Part shown: positions 1 to 9,817 of the stretch, piece by piece
How the letters are laid out: each line of letters opens with the position of its first letter
Numbering within the stretch: position 1 is the first letter of the stretch
From: Rhodobacteraceae bacterium IMCC1335
GTDB lineage: Bacteria; Pseudomonadota; Alphaproteobacteria; Rhodobacterales; Rhodobacteraceae
Direction of reading: 5' to 3'
Assembly (NCBI GenBank): GCA_039640495.1
Contig: CP046864.1
Span: forward strand, 992,001-1,056,000
DNA: 64,000 nt
Notes under the pieces: generated by a model
Database searches by the model: none
What the model was told of the DNA's origin: nothing
The model's input: only the letters and a program-made list of their open reading frames with translations
Program-made: the position numbers and the translations under genes

Positions 1-825
1 CTCTAGCGCGGGGATCAGGCTTTCTCCGCCATCCAAGCCAAAGCGTTTGGTGCCGGTGTATTTGACGTGCAGAAATTTCTCAAACCCTTCGGCTTCAACC
101 ATCTTATTCAAGATTGCTTTGCGCCCCTCACGGGTGAATGTGATCTCTTTATCGCGCCCCTCGATACGTTCTTTAAGCCATGAGGATTGCTCGGGGTCCG
201 AAATATGCATGTATTGCAAAGCAAACGTGCTGCAATAGGTGCGTTGCAGAATATCGATGATTTGGCGCATGCTGGCAAATTGCAAGCCAAGCACATTATC
301 AATAAAGATTGGCCGATCCATATCGGCTTCTTCAAAGCCATAAGATTTTGGCTGTAACTCAAGGTGCTGTCCGGTGACTTGAAGTTTCAAAGGATCTAGA
401 TCTGCGGATAAATGCCCACGGATGCGGTGGGCTCGAATTATCATCAAGGCGCGGATACTGTCTAAAACCGCGCGTTTCACAGCCTCTTGGCTGACCGTAC
501 TGTCGAGCTCTTTGGCCTTTCCAAGGATTTTTTCCTTGGCCGCTGCGGCCTCATGCGGCGGCGGCATCCATTCACCAGTGAGGGCGGCGGTTAGATCATC
601 AGAGGGTTGAGGGGGCCAATCTTTGCGGGCCCAAGACGGGCCAGAAGCGTCTGCTTTCACGTCTAAATCCGCATCCCCCAACGCCTGAAAGAAGGCTTGC
701 CAGGCGCTATCAACTGTATTGGGGTCATGGGCATATTGCGCGTAGAGTTGCTCAAGATAGGCAGCGTTATGCCCCTGCATGAAGGAAGAGGCGTGAAACT
801 GTTCATTCGCAGACTGATCGGTCAT
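1..825 (-). CDS. sucA: 2-oxoglutarate dehydrogenase E1 component, N-terminal part (cut by window edge)
   Basis: Thiamine-diphosphate E1 subunit of the 2-oxoglutarate dehydrogenase complex, which converts 2-oxoglutarate to succinyl-CoA in the TCA cycle. The reading frame stays open from the ATG at 825 to base 1, giving the first 275 residues of a protein usually near 985. The start MTDQSANEQFHASSFMQGHN and the family motifs RAHRIRGHLSADLDPL, MHISDPEQ and RFGLDGGESLIPALE can be read. Only the N-terminal E2-binding arm and the start of the ThDP domain are present; the catalytic centre lies outside. It follows sucD after 178 bp with no gene between, so it is probably the third gene of a sucCDA unit, with sucB and lpd expected beyond the edge (inference). 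Confidence 0.95.
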   Translation of the reverse strand, partial: MTDQSANEQFHASSFMQGHNAAYLEQLYAQYAHDPNTVDSAWQAFFQALGDADLDVKADASGPSWARKDWPPQPSDDLTAALTGEWMPPPHEAAAAKEKILGKAKELDSTVSQEAVKRAVLDSIRALMIIRAHRIRGHLSADLDPLKLQVTGQHLELQPKSYGFEEADMDRPIFIDNVLGLQFASMRQIIDILQRTYCSTFALQYMHISDPEQSSWLKERIEGRDKEITFTREGRKAILNKMVEAEGFEKFLHVKYTGTKRFGLDGGESLIPALE

Positions 826-1003
826 GTTAGATCCTCTTAAGATGTTCAAAGTAAGGGGCGCTTATCAAGGGTGTTTTGGAATGGGGTGGCGTCAAAAATG
901 GCTGCGTCAAGCCTTGTGGATAGAGAGCTTTGCCCTGTCTATTGCGCGGGGTGAGACAAGGCAATTTAGCCCTGATATCTTTGCTGATATGGCGCATTAA
1001 ACG

Positions 1004-1885
1004 TTACCCGATGGCTTTAAGAACCGCTTCACCCAATCCGGCTGGGCTTTCAGCAACCACGATGCCCGCGGCTTGCATGGCTTCGATTTTATCTTCTGCA
1101 CCACCTTTGCCACCTGCAACAATGGCACCGGCATGGCCCATGCGGCGGCCCGGAGGGGCTGTGCGTCCGGCGATAAAGCCGGCCACGGGTTTGCTGCGCC
1201 CGCGTTTGGCCTCATCTTTTAGAAATTGGGCGGCTTCTTCTTCGGCGCTGCCGCCAATTTCACCAATCATAATGATTGACTGCGTTTCCTCATCGGCCAA
1301 GAACCATTCAAGCACATCGATATGTTCGGTGCCTTTGATAGGATCCCCGCCGATGCCCACGCAGGTGGATTGCCCCAGCCCAACATCCGATGTTTGCTTG
1401 ACCGCTTCATAGGTTAATGTGCCCGAGCGCGACACGACCCCGACAGATCCACGGCGGTGGATATGCCCCGGCATGATGCCAATTTTACAAGCATCAGGCG
1501 TGATCACACCGGGGCAATTTGGGCCAATCAGCACGGAATTACTGGTCTCTAAAGCCCGCTTTACTTGCATCATATCCAACACAGGGATGCCTTCTGTGAT
1601 ACAAACGATCAGTTCAATTTCGGCATCCAGTGCCTCTAAAATACTGTCTGCAGCAAAGGGCGGAGGGACATAAATCACCGTGGCATTTGCTTGGGTGACG
1701 GCTTTGGCCTCATGCACCGAATTGAACACAGGCAAATCAAGATGCACTTGGCCGCCTTTTCCGGGCGTAACGCCGCCAACCATTTTGGTGCCATAGGCGA
1801 TGGCTTGCTTGGAATGAAAGCTGCCTTGCGAGCCGGTAAATCCTTGACAGATCACTTTGGTATTTTCGTTTATGAGAATTGCCAT
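1004..1885 (-). CDS. sucD: Succinyl-CoA synthetase alpha subunit
   Basis: Binds CoA and carries the phosphohistidine of the ADP- or GDP-forming succinyl-CoA ligase, which makes succinate and NTP in the TCA cycle. At 293 residues it has the usual family length. The CoA-binding Rossmann segment with GFTGSQG lies near the N terminus. The active-site motif [11 protein letters not shown] near the C terminus places the phosphorylated histidine at about residue 251. The ATG at 1885 follows the sucC stop by 3 bp, so the two subunits are probably translationally coupled. No truncation or missing catalytic residue is visible. Confidence 0.97.
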   Translation of the reverse strand: MAILINENTKVICQGFTGSQGSFHSKQAIAYGTKMVGGVTPGKGGQVHLDLPVFNSVHEAKAVTQANATVIYVPPPFAADSILEALDAEIELIVCITEGIPVLDMMQVKRALETSNSVLIGPNCPGVITPDACKIGIMPGHIHRRGSVGVVSRSGTLTYEAVKQTSDVGLGQSTCVGIGGDPIKGTEHIDVLEWFLADEETQSIIMIGEIGGSAEEEAAQFLKDEAKRGRSKPVAGFIAGRTAPPGRRMGHAGAIVAGGKGGAEDKIEAMQAAGIVVAESPAGLGEAVLKAIG

Positions 1886-1888
1886 GTC

Positions 1889-3082
1889 TTACCCCTTGAC
1901 CGCCTTTACAATTTTTTCGGCGCCGTCCTTAAGATTATCGGCTGCGATCACATCCAATCCTGATGTGTTGATGATCTTTTTGCCTTGTTCGACATTGGTG
2001 CCTTCCAACCGCACCACCAAAGGCACTTTCAAGCCTACTTCCTTTACCGCGGCCACTACCCCTTCGGCGATCACATCACAACGCATAATGCCCCCAAAAA
2101 TATTGACCAAAATGCCTTTTACATTTGGATCTGAGGTAATGATTTTGAAGGCTTCTGTAACTTTTTCTTTGGTTGCTCCGCCACCAACATCTAAGAAATT
2201 TGCCGGTTCCGCGCCATAAAGTTTGATAATATCCATTGTCGCCATTGCAAGGCCTGCGCCGTTGACCATGCAGCCAATTTCGCCGTTCAAGGCGATATAA
2301 TTCAGATCGTATTTTGAAGCTTCGAGTTCTTTGGGGTCTTCTTCGGTAGTATCTCTGAGCTCGGCGATATCAGGGTGACGGTAGACGGCATTGCCGTCGA
2401 ACCCCATTTTTGCATCTAAACATTTCAGATCGCCGCCATCGGTCACAATCAGAGGATTGATTTCCAGCATCTCGACGTCTTTTTCGATAAACAGGCGATA
2501 AAGTGTGCCCATTAAGGCCACGCATTGTTTGATTTGTTTGCCCTCTAGCTTCAGCATGAAAGCAATTCTACGGCCATGATAGGCTTGATATCCAGTGGCT
2601 GGGTCAACCGAAAAAGACAGAATTTTTTCGGGCGTGTCGGCTGCAACCTCTTCAATGTCCATGCCACCCTCGGTCGAGCAAACGAAAGACACGCGACTGG
2701 TTTGACGATCGACCAATAGGGCCAGATAAAGCTCACGCTTGATGCTTGAACCATCTTCGATATAGATGCGGTTGACCTGTTTGCCGGCGGGGCCGGTTTG
2801 GTGGGTGACCAAGGTGCGACCAAGCATTTTTTTGGCTTCTTCTGCCGCTTCGGTGGCCGATTTGGCCATGCGAACGCCGCCTTTTTCGCCCGCATCAGCT
2901 TCGGTGAAGTGGCCTTTGCCGCGGCCACCAGCGTGAATTTGCGCTTTGACAACCCAAAGAGGCCCATCCAGTTCACCCGCAGCCGTTTTTGCATCGTCTG
3001 CCTTGAGCACAAAGCGCCCTTCTGACACCGGGGCGCCATAGCTGCGCAACAAGGTTTTCGCTTGATATTCATGAATATTCAT
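1889..3082 (-). CDS. sucC: Succinyl-CoA synthetase beta subunit
   Basis: ATP-grasp subunit that binds nucleotide and succinate and completes the SucCD ligase. The protein has 397 residues and starts [19 protein letters not shown], the typical opening of the family. It continues through the ATP-grasp fold with [14 protein letters not shown] and the C-terminal ligase domain with [15 protein letters not shown]. It is the first gene of the sucCDA unit. The 5' region (3083-3330) holds two TGTGATCACA palindromes that probably act as operators. Coordinated synthesis with sucD and sucA is inferred from the 3-bp junction and the shared orientation. Confidence 0.97.
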   Translation of the reverse strand: MNIHEYQAKTLLRSYGAPVSEGRFVLKADDAKTAAGELDGPLWVVKAQIHAGGRGKGHFTEADAGEKGGVRMAKSATEAAEEAKKMLGRTLVTHQTGPAGKQVNRIYIEDGSSIKRELYLALLVDRQTSRVSFVCSTEGGMDIEEVAADTPEKILSFSVDPATGYQAYHGRRIAFMLKLEGKQIKQCVALMGTLYRLFIEKDVEMLEINPLIVTDGGDLKCLDAKMGFDGNAVYRHPDIAELRDTTEEDPKELEASKYDLNYIALNGEIGCMVNGAGLAMATMDIIKLYGAEPANFLDVGGGATKEKVTEAFKIITSDPNVKGILVNIFGGIMRCDVIAEGVVAAVKEVGLKVPLVVRLEGTNVEQGKKIINTSGLDVIAADNLKDGAEKIVKAVKG

Positions 3083-3188
3083 CGAGTGTTCCTACATGAC
3101 TCAAAGTTTGCGCTATTTAGTCGCATCGAGCCGGCGGTTATAAGCATTTTTTGAAAACTTTTATCGATTTTTACGTTTTTTAATGCTT

Positions 3189-3219
3189 TGTGATCACAGA
3201 TTTTATAGGTGTGATCACA
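3189..3219 (-). promoter_or_regulatory. Paired 10-bp palindrome TGTGATCACA, likely operator of sucCDA
   Basis: Two exact copies of TGTGATCACA lie at 3189-3198 and 3210-3219, 21 bp start to start, about two helical turns, so two dimers could sit on one face of the DNA. They are 107-137 bp upstream of the sucC ATG. The same pair with the same 21-bp spacing lies upstream of sdhC. The half-site pattern GT-N4-AC fits the general form of GntR-family operators and lacks the 6-bp spacer of a CRP/FNR site, but which protein binds is not known from the sequence. The rest of the 333-bp gap between sucC and mdh holds only the mdh terminator. Confidence 0.65.
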
Positions 3220-3330
3220 AAGTAAAATTTGACGAGTGTTTGAGAAAGGTTGCTCCTGTGGATGGTGGCTTCATGCTTGCCCTCGGCGCCCCATTTATTG
3301 GGATAAAAGATGATTCTCTTGCTGAAAATA

Positions 3331-3363
3331 AAAAAGCCCGCATGCACGCATGCGGGGTTTTTT
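3331..3363 (-). terminator. Rho-independent terminator of mdh (bidirectional shape)
   Basis: An 8-bp perfect stem, CCCGCATG at 3337-3344 with CATGCGGG at 3349-3356, closes a 4-base loop and is flanked by an A run on one side and a T run on the other. On the minus strand it lies 53 bp beyond the mdh stop and is followed by a U-rich tract, so it should end mdh transcripts and insulate the downstream suc operators. The flanking A and T runs would also let it work on the plus strand. Confidence 0.85.
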
Positions 3364-3415
3364 CGCAGGGTAAAAAGGCCCGACAGGCACGCGTTAGCGC
3401 ACCGGCGCGCATCCT

Positions 3416-4414
<999 letters not shown>

Positions 4415-4577
4415 TTACTGCTTTCTGATAAAATTAGCAAGTGTGCTGCATTGCAGCGCAAAATAGCGTTTGTTCTGAGCCTGGTGCAAAAGGTTGAACC
4501 GCCCGGTTCTAGACCATAGGCTCTTTCATATGCAAAGTGGTTTGCGCGGGCCCATTTGATAAGAAAGATGGCTGTTT

Positions 4578-5324
4578 ATGGAGGCTTGGATGTTTGCCCT
4601 GATGGGGGCCGCTGTTCTGTTTACAGGCATTTCCAAAAGTGGATTTGGCTCTAAGGTTGATTTTTTTGGGGTCGTGATTTTGGCCGGATTGATGGATCCG
4701 GGAAAAGCCATCGGAGTGATGTTGCCGTTGCTGATGGTGATGGATCTGTCGAACCTGCGCGCTTACTGGGGGAAATGGTCGCGCAGCGATGCCCTGACCT
4801 TAATTCTTGGCGGCATTCCGGGGGTTATGCTGGGGGCGCTGTTTTTCACGCAGGTCAATCAACAGGTGCTGCAATTTCTGATTGGCCTGATTAGCCTTTT
4901 GTTTTTAAGCTGGTTTTGCGCCTCACACCTATCGGCAGTTTTCTCAAGAATGGGCCCGTTTTCACGCCGGGTTGGGGGGCTTGCGGGTCTGGTCGCGGGG
5001 TTCACCAGCTTTGTCAGCCATGCTGGTGGTCCGGCAGCAGCGGTGTATCTTCTGTCAAAAAACATGTCCAAAACAGAATATCAAGCCAGTACGGTTTTGG
5101 TGTTTTGGGTGATAAATATTTTAAAAGGTGGGTTTTACGCGGGGCTGGGTTTGCTAAGCCGTGAAACGCTCGTGCTTGACCTGATGCTGTTGCCCTTTGC
5201 GTTATGCGGCGTTTGGCTGGGGCTGCAGGCGCATCGTAAAATACCTGAAAAAGCATTTTTTGTTTTGATGTATGTTGCTTTGGCGGTTTCTGCTGTGCGC
5301 CTTATCTGGTTGTCTTTGGCTTAG
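4578..5324 (+). CDS. TauE/SafE-family sulfite exporter-like permease
   Basis: Integral inner-membrane protein of 248 residues, the usual size for the TauE/SafE (DUF81) family, whose members move small organic or sulfur anions. It has the two-half layout: GISKSGFGSK near residues 17-26 in the first half and GFTSFVSHAGGPAAAVYLLS near 140-160 in the second, with about eight hydrophobic segments. The substrate cannot be read from the sequence. It is transcribed away from mdh and lies upstream of mcl2 by about 140 bp, with no clear functional link to the TCA genes around it. Confidence 0.85.
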   Translation: MEAWMFALMGAAVLFTGISKSGFGSKVDFFGVVILAGLMDPGKAIGVMLPLLMVMDLSNLRAYWGKWSRSDALTLILGGIPGVMLGALFFTQVNQQVLQFLIGLISLLFLSWFCASHLSAVFSRMGPFSRRVGGLAGLVAGFTSFVSHAGGPAAAVYLLSKNMSKTEYQASTVLVFWVINILKGGFYAGLGLLSRETLVLDLMLLPFALCGVWLGLQAHRKIPEKAFFVLMYVALAVSAVRLIWLSLA

Positions 5325-5464
5325 GCCGCGCCGAACGCTTTGGCATCATAGACGCCGGCAATGGCCTTTTGGGCTGGGGCAATTCTCGCATGATAACGTT
5401 TTGACCTTGAACTTTTCGGCAAGAGATGCGCATTGATTTCGTAATATTATTGCGGAAGCTTCTT

Positions 5465-6325
5465 ATGACCCTATCTCATCGCCCTCTTCGATCTGCGCTT
5501 TATATACCAGGTTCCAAGCCGCGGGCTTTGGAAAAAGCGCGAAACCTACCCACCGATAGCATTATTTTTGACCTTGAAGATGCCGTGTCTGCCGAGTCGA
5601 AATCCGAAGCGCGCGCAATCCTGCACGCAGCTTTGGCGCAAGGCGGCTATGGCGCGCGTTTGAAAATTGTTAGAATAAATGCGCTTGATACACCTTGGGG
5701 CGAAGCTGATATTCAGGCTTTGGATGGGCTTGATCTTGATGCTGTGCTGCTGCCGAAAGTAAATAGAGCGGGTGATTTGGATGCGCTGGCGGATATGATG
5801 GGAGAAAAATGGCCGCTTTGGGCGATGCTGGAAACCCCGTTGGGCATTTTAAACGCGGGCGAAATCGCGGCTCATCCACTGCTGCAGGCCTTGGTGGCCG
5901 GCACGAATGATTTGGCAAAAGACCTAAAGTGCCAACTTACGCTGACCCGAGACAGTTTACAAATGGCGCTGCAAGCGCTTGTGCTTGCAGCGCGGGCGCA
6001 TGATGTGGCTTTGCTGGACGGAGTGTATAATCAGTTTCACGATGAAGAAGGGTTGATCGCGCAATGCAGGCAGGGCCGCGCTTTGGGCTTTGATGGCAAA
6101 ACGCTTATTCATCCGGCGCAGTTAAGCGCTGCAAATCGCTGTTTCGCGCCTTCAGCGGATGAAATTGAATTGGCACAGCGCCAAATATCTGCTTTTGAAG
6201 AAGCAGAAGCCGCTGGACAGGGTGTTGCTGTGCTTGATGGAACGATCATCGAGAACCTGCATATCGAAACCGCGCGGAAAACCTTGGCAATGGCGCAGGC
6301 AATTGCTGCAATGCAGACGGAGTAA
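5465..6325 (+). CDS. mcl2: (3S)-malyl-CoA thioesterase, HpcH/HpaI (CitE-like) family
   Basis: CitE-like TIM-barrel protein of 286 residues from the ATG at 5465. I prefer this to the upstream ATG at 5426 because family proteins begin close to the RSALYIPGSKPRALEKA segment. Conserved pieces are DLEDAV, AMLETPLGILNAGEIAA, GTNDLAKDL and FDGKTLIHPAQL. In Rhodobacter sphaeroides the homologue between mdh and sdh hydrolyses (3S)-malyl-CoA to malate and CoA, the last step of the ethylmalonyl-CoA pathway. The mdh-mcl2-mch-sdh neighbourhood here matches that, which is the main reason for this name over malyl-CoA lyase or citrate lyase beta. The nnrU gene follows after 3 bp. Confidence 0.82.
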   Translation: MTLSHRPLRSALYIPGSKPRALEKARNLPTDSIIFDLEDAVSAESKSEARAILHAALAQGGYGARLKIVRINALDTPWGEADIQALDGLDLDAVLLPKVNRAGDLDALADMMGEKWPLWAMLETPLGILNAGEIAAHPLLQALVAGTNDLAKDLKCQLTLTRDSLQMALQALVLAARAHDVALLDGVYNQFHDEEGLIAQCRQGRALGFDGKTLIHPAQLSAANRCFAPSADEIELAQRQISAFEEAEAAGQGVAVLDGTIIENLHIETARKTLAMAQAIAAMQTE

Positions 6326-6328
6326 AAA

Positions 6329-6883
6329 ATGGTTTTATTGATAGCGGGTGTTGCGCTGTGGTTCGCTGCGCATGGTTTTAAGCGTCTTGCCCCAGAACGG
6401 CGTAGCGCAATGGGCGAAAAAGGAAAAGCTCCGGTTGCAATCGGAATTGCGCTTGGATTGGTGTTGATGATTATCGGTTATCGGCAAGCGGCTTTTATCG
6501 AGATTTGGTCACCTCCTGAATTTTTAATTCATGTCAACAATTTGATCATGGTGGTCGCCGTGGCTGTGTTTGCGATGGCGCATACAAAAGGTCGGATGCG
6601 TGGCCGGATGCGCCATCCAATGTTGACCTCAGTGAAAATGTGGGCCGCAGCGCATTTGTTGGTAAATGGTGACTTGGCGTCTATCATTCTATTTGGCGGT
6701 ATGTTGGGCTGGGCTGTTTGGACGGTGGTTAAGATCAACCGCGCAGAAGAGTGGCAGCGGCCCGAGCCCGGCGAAGATAAGCGCGATTGGAAATTTTTAG
6801 CGGTGACCGTGGTGACCTTTGCCGTGATGGTGGGTTTACATTTGTGGCTGGGCGTATCGCCCTTTGGGGCTCGGGGCGCATGA
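6329..6883 (+). CDS. NnrU family membrane protein
   Basis: Small integral membrane protein of 184 residues with about five hydrophobic segments and the family pattern AHGFKRLAPERR near the N terminus and RMRHPMLTSVKMWAAAHLL in the middle. NnrU-family proteins were first linked to nitric-oxide/nitrite metabolism in Rhodobacter, and relatives act in carotenoid isomerisation in phototrophs. The molecular role of this copy is unknown. It begins 3 bp after mcl2 and its TGA overlaps the ATG of the next gene, so it belongs to the mcl2-nnrU-DUF1737-mch transcription unit. Confidence 0.85.
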   Translation: MVLLIAGVALWFAAHGFKRLAPERRSAMGEKGKAPVAIGIALGLVLMIIGYRQAAFIEIWSPPEFLIHVNNLIMVVAVAVFAMAHTKGRMRGRMRHPMLTSVKMWAAAHLLVNGDLASIILFGGMLGWAVWTVVKINRAEEWQRPEPGEDKRDWKFLAVTVVTFAVMVGLHLWLGVSPFGARGA

Positions 6884-7086
6884 CCCAATTATATCGATTG
6901 CTGACCGGTGAAGACGGATCTGCGTTTTGCCATAAAGTCACTTTGGCTCTTTCAAATGGATGGCGGCTTTATGGCGAGGCACAGTATGTTTTTGATCCAG
7001 ACAGCCAGAAAATGCGCTGCGCGCAGGCAGTGATAAAAGACAGCTTAAATGCCTATGATCCAGACCGAGCGCTCGGAGAACAATGA
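6880..7086 (+). CDS. Small DUF1737-type protein
   Basis: A 68-residue protein starting MTQLYRLLTGEDGSAFCHKV. Its ATG overlaps the nnrU stop in an ATGA junction and its TGA is immediately followed by the mch ATG, so this start is strongly favoured over longer in-frame versions. The YRLLTG...F..KV..AL..GW.LYG pattern matches the small DUF1737 family, whose function is unknown. Retention in the tight mcl2-mch unit suggests a role tied to that unit, but nothing in the sequence says what. Confidence 0.75.
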   Translation: MTQLYRLLTGEDGSAFCHKVTLALSNGWRLYGEAQYVFDPDSQKMRCAQAVIKDSLNAYDPDRALGEQ

Positions 7087-8121
7087 ATGAGCAAGTCGAA
7101 TATTGGGCGTTTTTTTGAAGATTATTCACTTGGCGAGGTGATCGCGCACGCTGTTCCTCGCACCCTCACCGAGGGAGAGCGTGCGCTTTATCATGCGCTT
7201 TATCCTGCGCGCCATGCATTGAATTCGTCGGATGAATTCGCCCGAAATTGCGGTTTGCCGCGCGCCCCTATAGACGATTGGGCCGCGTTTCATATGGTGT
7301 TCGGCAAAACTGTACCGGATATTTCACTCAATGCCGTGGCTAATTTGGGCTATGCAGAAGGGCGGTGGCTGGCCCCAATCTTCACGGGTGATACGGTGCG
7401 GGCGGTGTCAGAAGTCATCGGGTTGAAAGAAAACACTAATGGAAAAACCGGCATCGTCTATCTGCGCACGCGCGGGGTAAACCAGCACGGGGACAGCGTT
7501 CTTGAATTTGTGCGCTGGGCAATGCTGCGCAAAAGACAGATCAGCTCGCCAGCGCCACAGGCTGTTCTGCCCGAATTGGCCGGGGCGATAGATCCGGCAG
7601 ATCTCTGCGTTCCAGAGGGGCTGGATTTTTCCAATTATGCGTTTGATCTTGCCGGAGAGCCATATCATTTGTCTGCGTATGAGCGCGGCGAAGTGATTGA
7701 TCATGTTGACGCAATCACCATCGAAGAAGCCGAGCATATGATGGCAACGCGGCTGTGGCAAAACACTGCCAAAGTGCATTTTGATGTGACCAGCCGCGCC
7801 GATGGCAAGCGCCTGATTTATGGCGGGCATGTAATTTCTTTGGCGCGGGCTTTATCCTTTAATGGCCTGGCCAATGCGCAAATGATTGTCGCTTTGAATA
7901 GCGGCGCGCATGCCAACCCTTGTTTTGCGGGCGATACCATTTCGGCTTGGTCTGAAGTGCTGGACATAGCGCAAACCCGCGTGCCGGGTATTGGTGCCAT
8001 GCGTTTGCGATTGGTGGCGCAAAAAAACCAAGCGGGACCGGGGCCGCTGCGCGGGGAAGACCAACGCTATCTTCCTCATATTCTTCTTGATTTGGATTAT
8101 TGGGCCTTGATACCCTCGTAA
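7087..8121 (+). CDS. mch: Mesaconyl-CoA hydratase (beta-methylmalyl-CoA dehydratase), MaoC-like
   Basis: Interconverts mesaconyl-CoA and beta-methylmalyl-CoA in the ethylmalonyl-CoA pathway. The 344-residue protein has the double hot-dog MaoC-like layout, with an N-terminal repeat around GRFFEDYSLGEVIAHAVPRT and a second around residues 205-340 with HVISLARALSFNGLAN and CFAGDTISAWSEVL. Length and gene position (after nnrU, before sdh) match the characterised Rhodobacter enzyme. It is the last gene of the mcl2 unit and its end lies 14 bp before the next ATG. The substrate assignment rests on length, repeat layout and context, not on a unique motif. Confidence 0.85.
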   Translation: MSKSNIGRFFEDYSLGEVIAHAVPRTLTEGERALYHALYPARHALNSSDEFARNCGLPRAPIDDWAAFHMVFGKTVPDISLNAVANLGYAEGRWLAPIFTGDTVRAVSEVIGLKENTNGKTGIVYLRTRGVNQHGDSVLEFVRWAMLRKRQISSPAPQAVLPELAGAIDPADLCVPEGLDFSNYAFDLAGEPYHLSAYERGEVIDHVDAITIEEAEHMMATRLWQNTAKVHFDVTSRADGKRLIYGGHVISLARALSFNGLANAQMIVALNSGAHANPCFAGDTISAWSEVLDIAQTRVPGIGAMRLRLVAQKNQAGPGPLRGEDQRYLPHILLDLDYWALIPS

Positions 8122-8135
8122 CCAGAGGAGAGGTG

Positions 8136-8870
8136 ATGCGGATCACATTATTGGCCTTAATGGTGCTTTTTGCGGGCGGGTTGCTCCCTGCTTTTGGCCA
8201 GTCAAACGCGGAGAAGATCGACGCGCGAGACGCCTATTTATCCTCTAACATTGTGTCCATTTTTTATCATGAATTGGGGCATGCAATTATCGATAAGATG
8301 TCGGTGCCGATTTTTGGCCAAGAAGAAGACGCAGCGGATGTTTTATCCATTTTAATGATCGATCAAGTTTATGACGAAGAGCCGGCCCAAGATATTGCTT
8401 ATGATGCCGCGCTCGGTTTTTTAGCAGATGCAGAACAGGCGGAAGAATTGGCGTTTTGGGGGGTGCATGGGCTTGACGAACAACGGTTTTATAATCTGAT
8501 TTGTTTGTTCTATGGAGCCAACCCAGCCGATCGGATCTTTTTTGCCGAGGGTCTTGGGTTGCCAGAAGAACGCGCTGATAGCTGCCCCGAGGAATATGAT
8601 CAGGCGATTCTAAGTTGGGGAGGGGTGCTGGATCAGATGTTGGCCCTGAAAGGAAAAATAATATTTGAGGGCCCTGTTGAAAGCTTGATTGGCCAAGTGG
8701 TGGCCGAAGAAATCGCTTTTTTAAATGGGCAATTGGGCTTTCCTTTTGATTTTGCAGTGTTGATAGAAACTTGCGAGGAGGCTAATGCATTTTACGATCC
8801 AGAAACCGGTTCGGTGACGCTTTGCGCAGAATTTGAAACCTATTTAAGCCGGCAATATGAAAACATGTGA
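8136..8870 (+). CDS. DUF4344-type secreted metallopeptidase-like protein
   Basis: A 244-residue protein with an N-terminal signal peptide (hydrophobic stretch to about residue 21, cleavage plausible after PAFG). The zincin motif HELGHAII sits at residues 45-52, with acidic residues in GQEEDAAD shortly after that could supply a third ligand. It resembles DUF4344 putative metallopeptidases; substrate unknown. The ATG at 8136 has a strong GAGGAGAGG ribosome-binding site. It lies 14 bp after mch, so it may be co-transcribed. The first TGTGATCACA palindrome of the sdh promoter region overlaps its stop codon, so repressor or activator binding there would also cross the end of this gene. Confidence 0.7.
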   Translation: MRITLLALMVLFAGGLLPAFGQSNAEKIDARDAYLSSNIVSIFYHELGHAIIDKMSVPIFGQEEDAADVLSILMIDQVYDEEPAQDIAYDAALGFLADAEQAEELAFWGVHGLDEQRFYNLICLFYGANPADRIFFAEGLGLPEERADSCPEEYDQAILSWGGVLDQMLALKGKIIFEGPVESLIGQVVAEEIAFLNGQLGFPFDFAVLIETCEEANAFYDPETGSVTLCAEFETYLSRQYENM

Positions 8871-8896
8871 TCACAAATAAAAACTCTGTGATCACA
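8866..8896 (+). promoter_or_regulatory. Paired 10-bp palindrome TGTGATCACA, likely operator of sdhCDAB
   Basis: Exact copies of TGTGATCACA at 8866-8875 and 8887-8896, again 21 bp start to start, identical in sequence and spacing to the pair upstream of sucC. The pair is about 140 bp upstream of the sdhC ATG and the first copy overlaps the TGA of the preceding metallopeptidase gene. The region between the pair and sdhC (8897-9034) holds no gene and presumably the sdh promoter. The shared architecture implies one regulator for the two TCA operons. Binding partner and sign of regulation are unknown. Confidence 0.65.
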
Positions 8897-9034
8897 ACAT
8901 TGCATTTCGTCAAGAGATAGGAAAGAATATCGTTTCTGGGGCTGTTATTACCTTCAAATCAAGATAAAAGAATCCCATCGTATTGGCGAATGGCTGTGGA
9001 GGCTTCGCTTTAAAAAGATCGTAAGGGAAATTTA

Positions 9035-9418
9035 ATGGCTGATGTAAGCCGGGGCAATCGCCCTTTGTCACCGCATTTATCAATCTATCGCCCGCAGCTG
9101 ACCTCGATCACGTCAATCTTGACGCGGATCACGGGCAACGCATTATTGCTGGGCACTATTCTGGTGATTTGGTGGTTATTGGCGGCGGCAACTTCGCCGG
9201 CCTATTTTGACATGGTCAACGGATTTGTAACCTCGTGGTTTGGAAAGCTACTCCTATTGGGATCGATCTGGGCGCTGTGGTATCATAGCTTGGCCGGTTT
9301 GCGGCATCTGATTTGGGACAACGCTATTGGTTTGGACGTGCCGACAGCCGAAAAACTTGGCTGGGGTGTTATCATAGGTTCGCTGCTGCTGAGCGTCATC
9401 ACCGTTGTGGTTTTTTAG
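9035..9418 (+). CDS. sdhC: Succinate dehydrogenase cytochrome b556 subunit
   Basis: Membrane anchor of complex II, binding haem b and ubiquinone. The 127-residue protein shows SPHLSIYRPQLTSITSILTR near the N terminus (quinone-site serine and arginine region), three transmembrane helices, and HSLAGLRHLIWD with the haem-ligand histidine. First gene of sdhCDAB, with a purine-rich ribosome-binding site (GTAAGGGA) before ATG 9035. The sdhD gene follows after 15 bp. Confidence 0.95.
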   Translation: MADVSRGNRPLSPHLSIYRPQLTSITSILTRITGNALLLGTILVIWWLLAAATSPAYFDMVNGFVTSWFGKLLLLGSIWALWYHSLAGLRHLIWDNAIGLDVPTAEKLGWGVIIGSLLLSVITVVVF

Positions 9419-9433
9419 GGGCAAGGGACAGAC

Positions 9434-9805
9434 ATGCGTTATTTAACGGATCGCAAACGTGCTACGGGCCTGGGCAGCGCCAAAACTGGCACCGCGCATT
9501 TTTGGGCCATGAAAGTGAGCTCTGCAGCGCTTTTGGTGCTGGTGCCCTTATTCGTCTATACCCTTGGGCGCGTTATCGGTGAAAGCCATAAAGATGTGAT
9601 CGCGCATTTTGCCCGGCCCGGGCCTGCCTTGATTGTGGCGCTGACGCTGATCGTTGGTCTTGAGCATTTTAAGTCGGGCGCGCAGGTTTTAATTGAAGAT
9701 TATGTCCATGGGACTGCACAGAAGATCTGGATCATCGCGGTGATTTGTATGTCCTATGCCTTGATGGCAACAGGGCTGTTTGCGATCGCGAAGATGGCAC
9801 TTTAA
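9434..9805 (+). CDS. sdhD: Succinate dehydrogenase hydrophobic membrane anchor subunit
   Basis: Second membrane anchor of complex II, 123 residues with three predicted transmembrane helices. It shows the conserved HFWAMKVSSAALL segment and GLEHFKSGAQVLIEDYVHG, where the histidine would serve as haem ligand and the aspartate-tyrosine pair as part of the quinone site. It starts at ATG 9434, 15 bp after sdhC, and ends 12 bp before sdhA, as expected for a single operon. Confidence 0.93.
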   Translation: MRYLTDRKRATGLGSAKTGTAHFWAMKVSSAALLVLVPLFVYTLGRVIGESHKDVIAHFARPGPALIVALTLIVGLEHFKSGAQVLIEDYVHGTAQKIWIIAVICMSYALMATGLFAIAKMAL

Positions 9806-9817
9806 AGGGCGAAAGCA

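Noticed and set aside
4445..4457. GCTGC-N3-GCAGC repeat upstream of mdh, considered as an operator
   Set aside because: Only 5-bp arms and no second copy near a related gene; too short to separate from chance.
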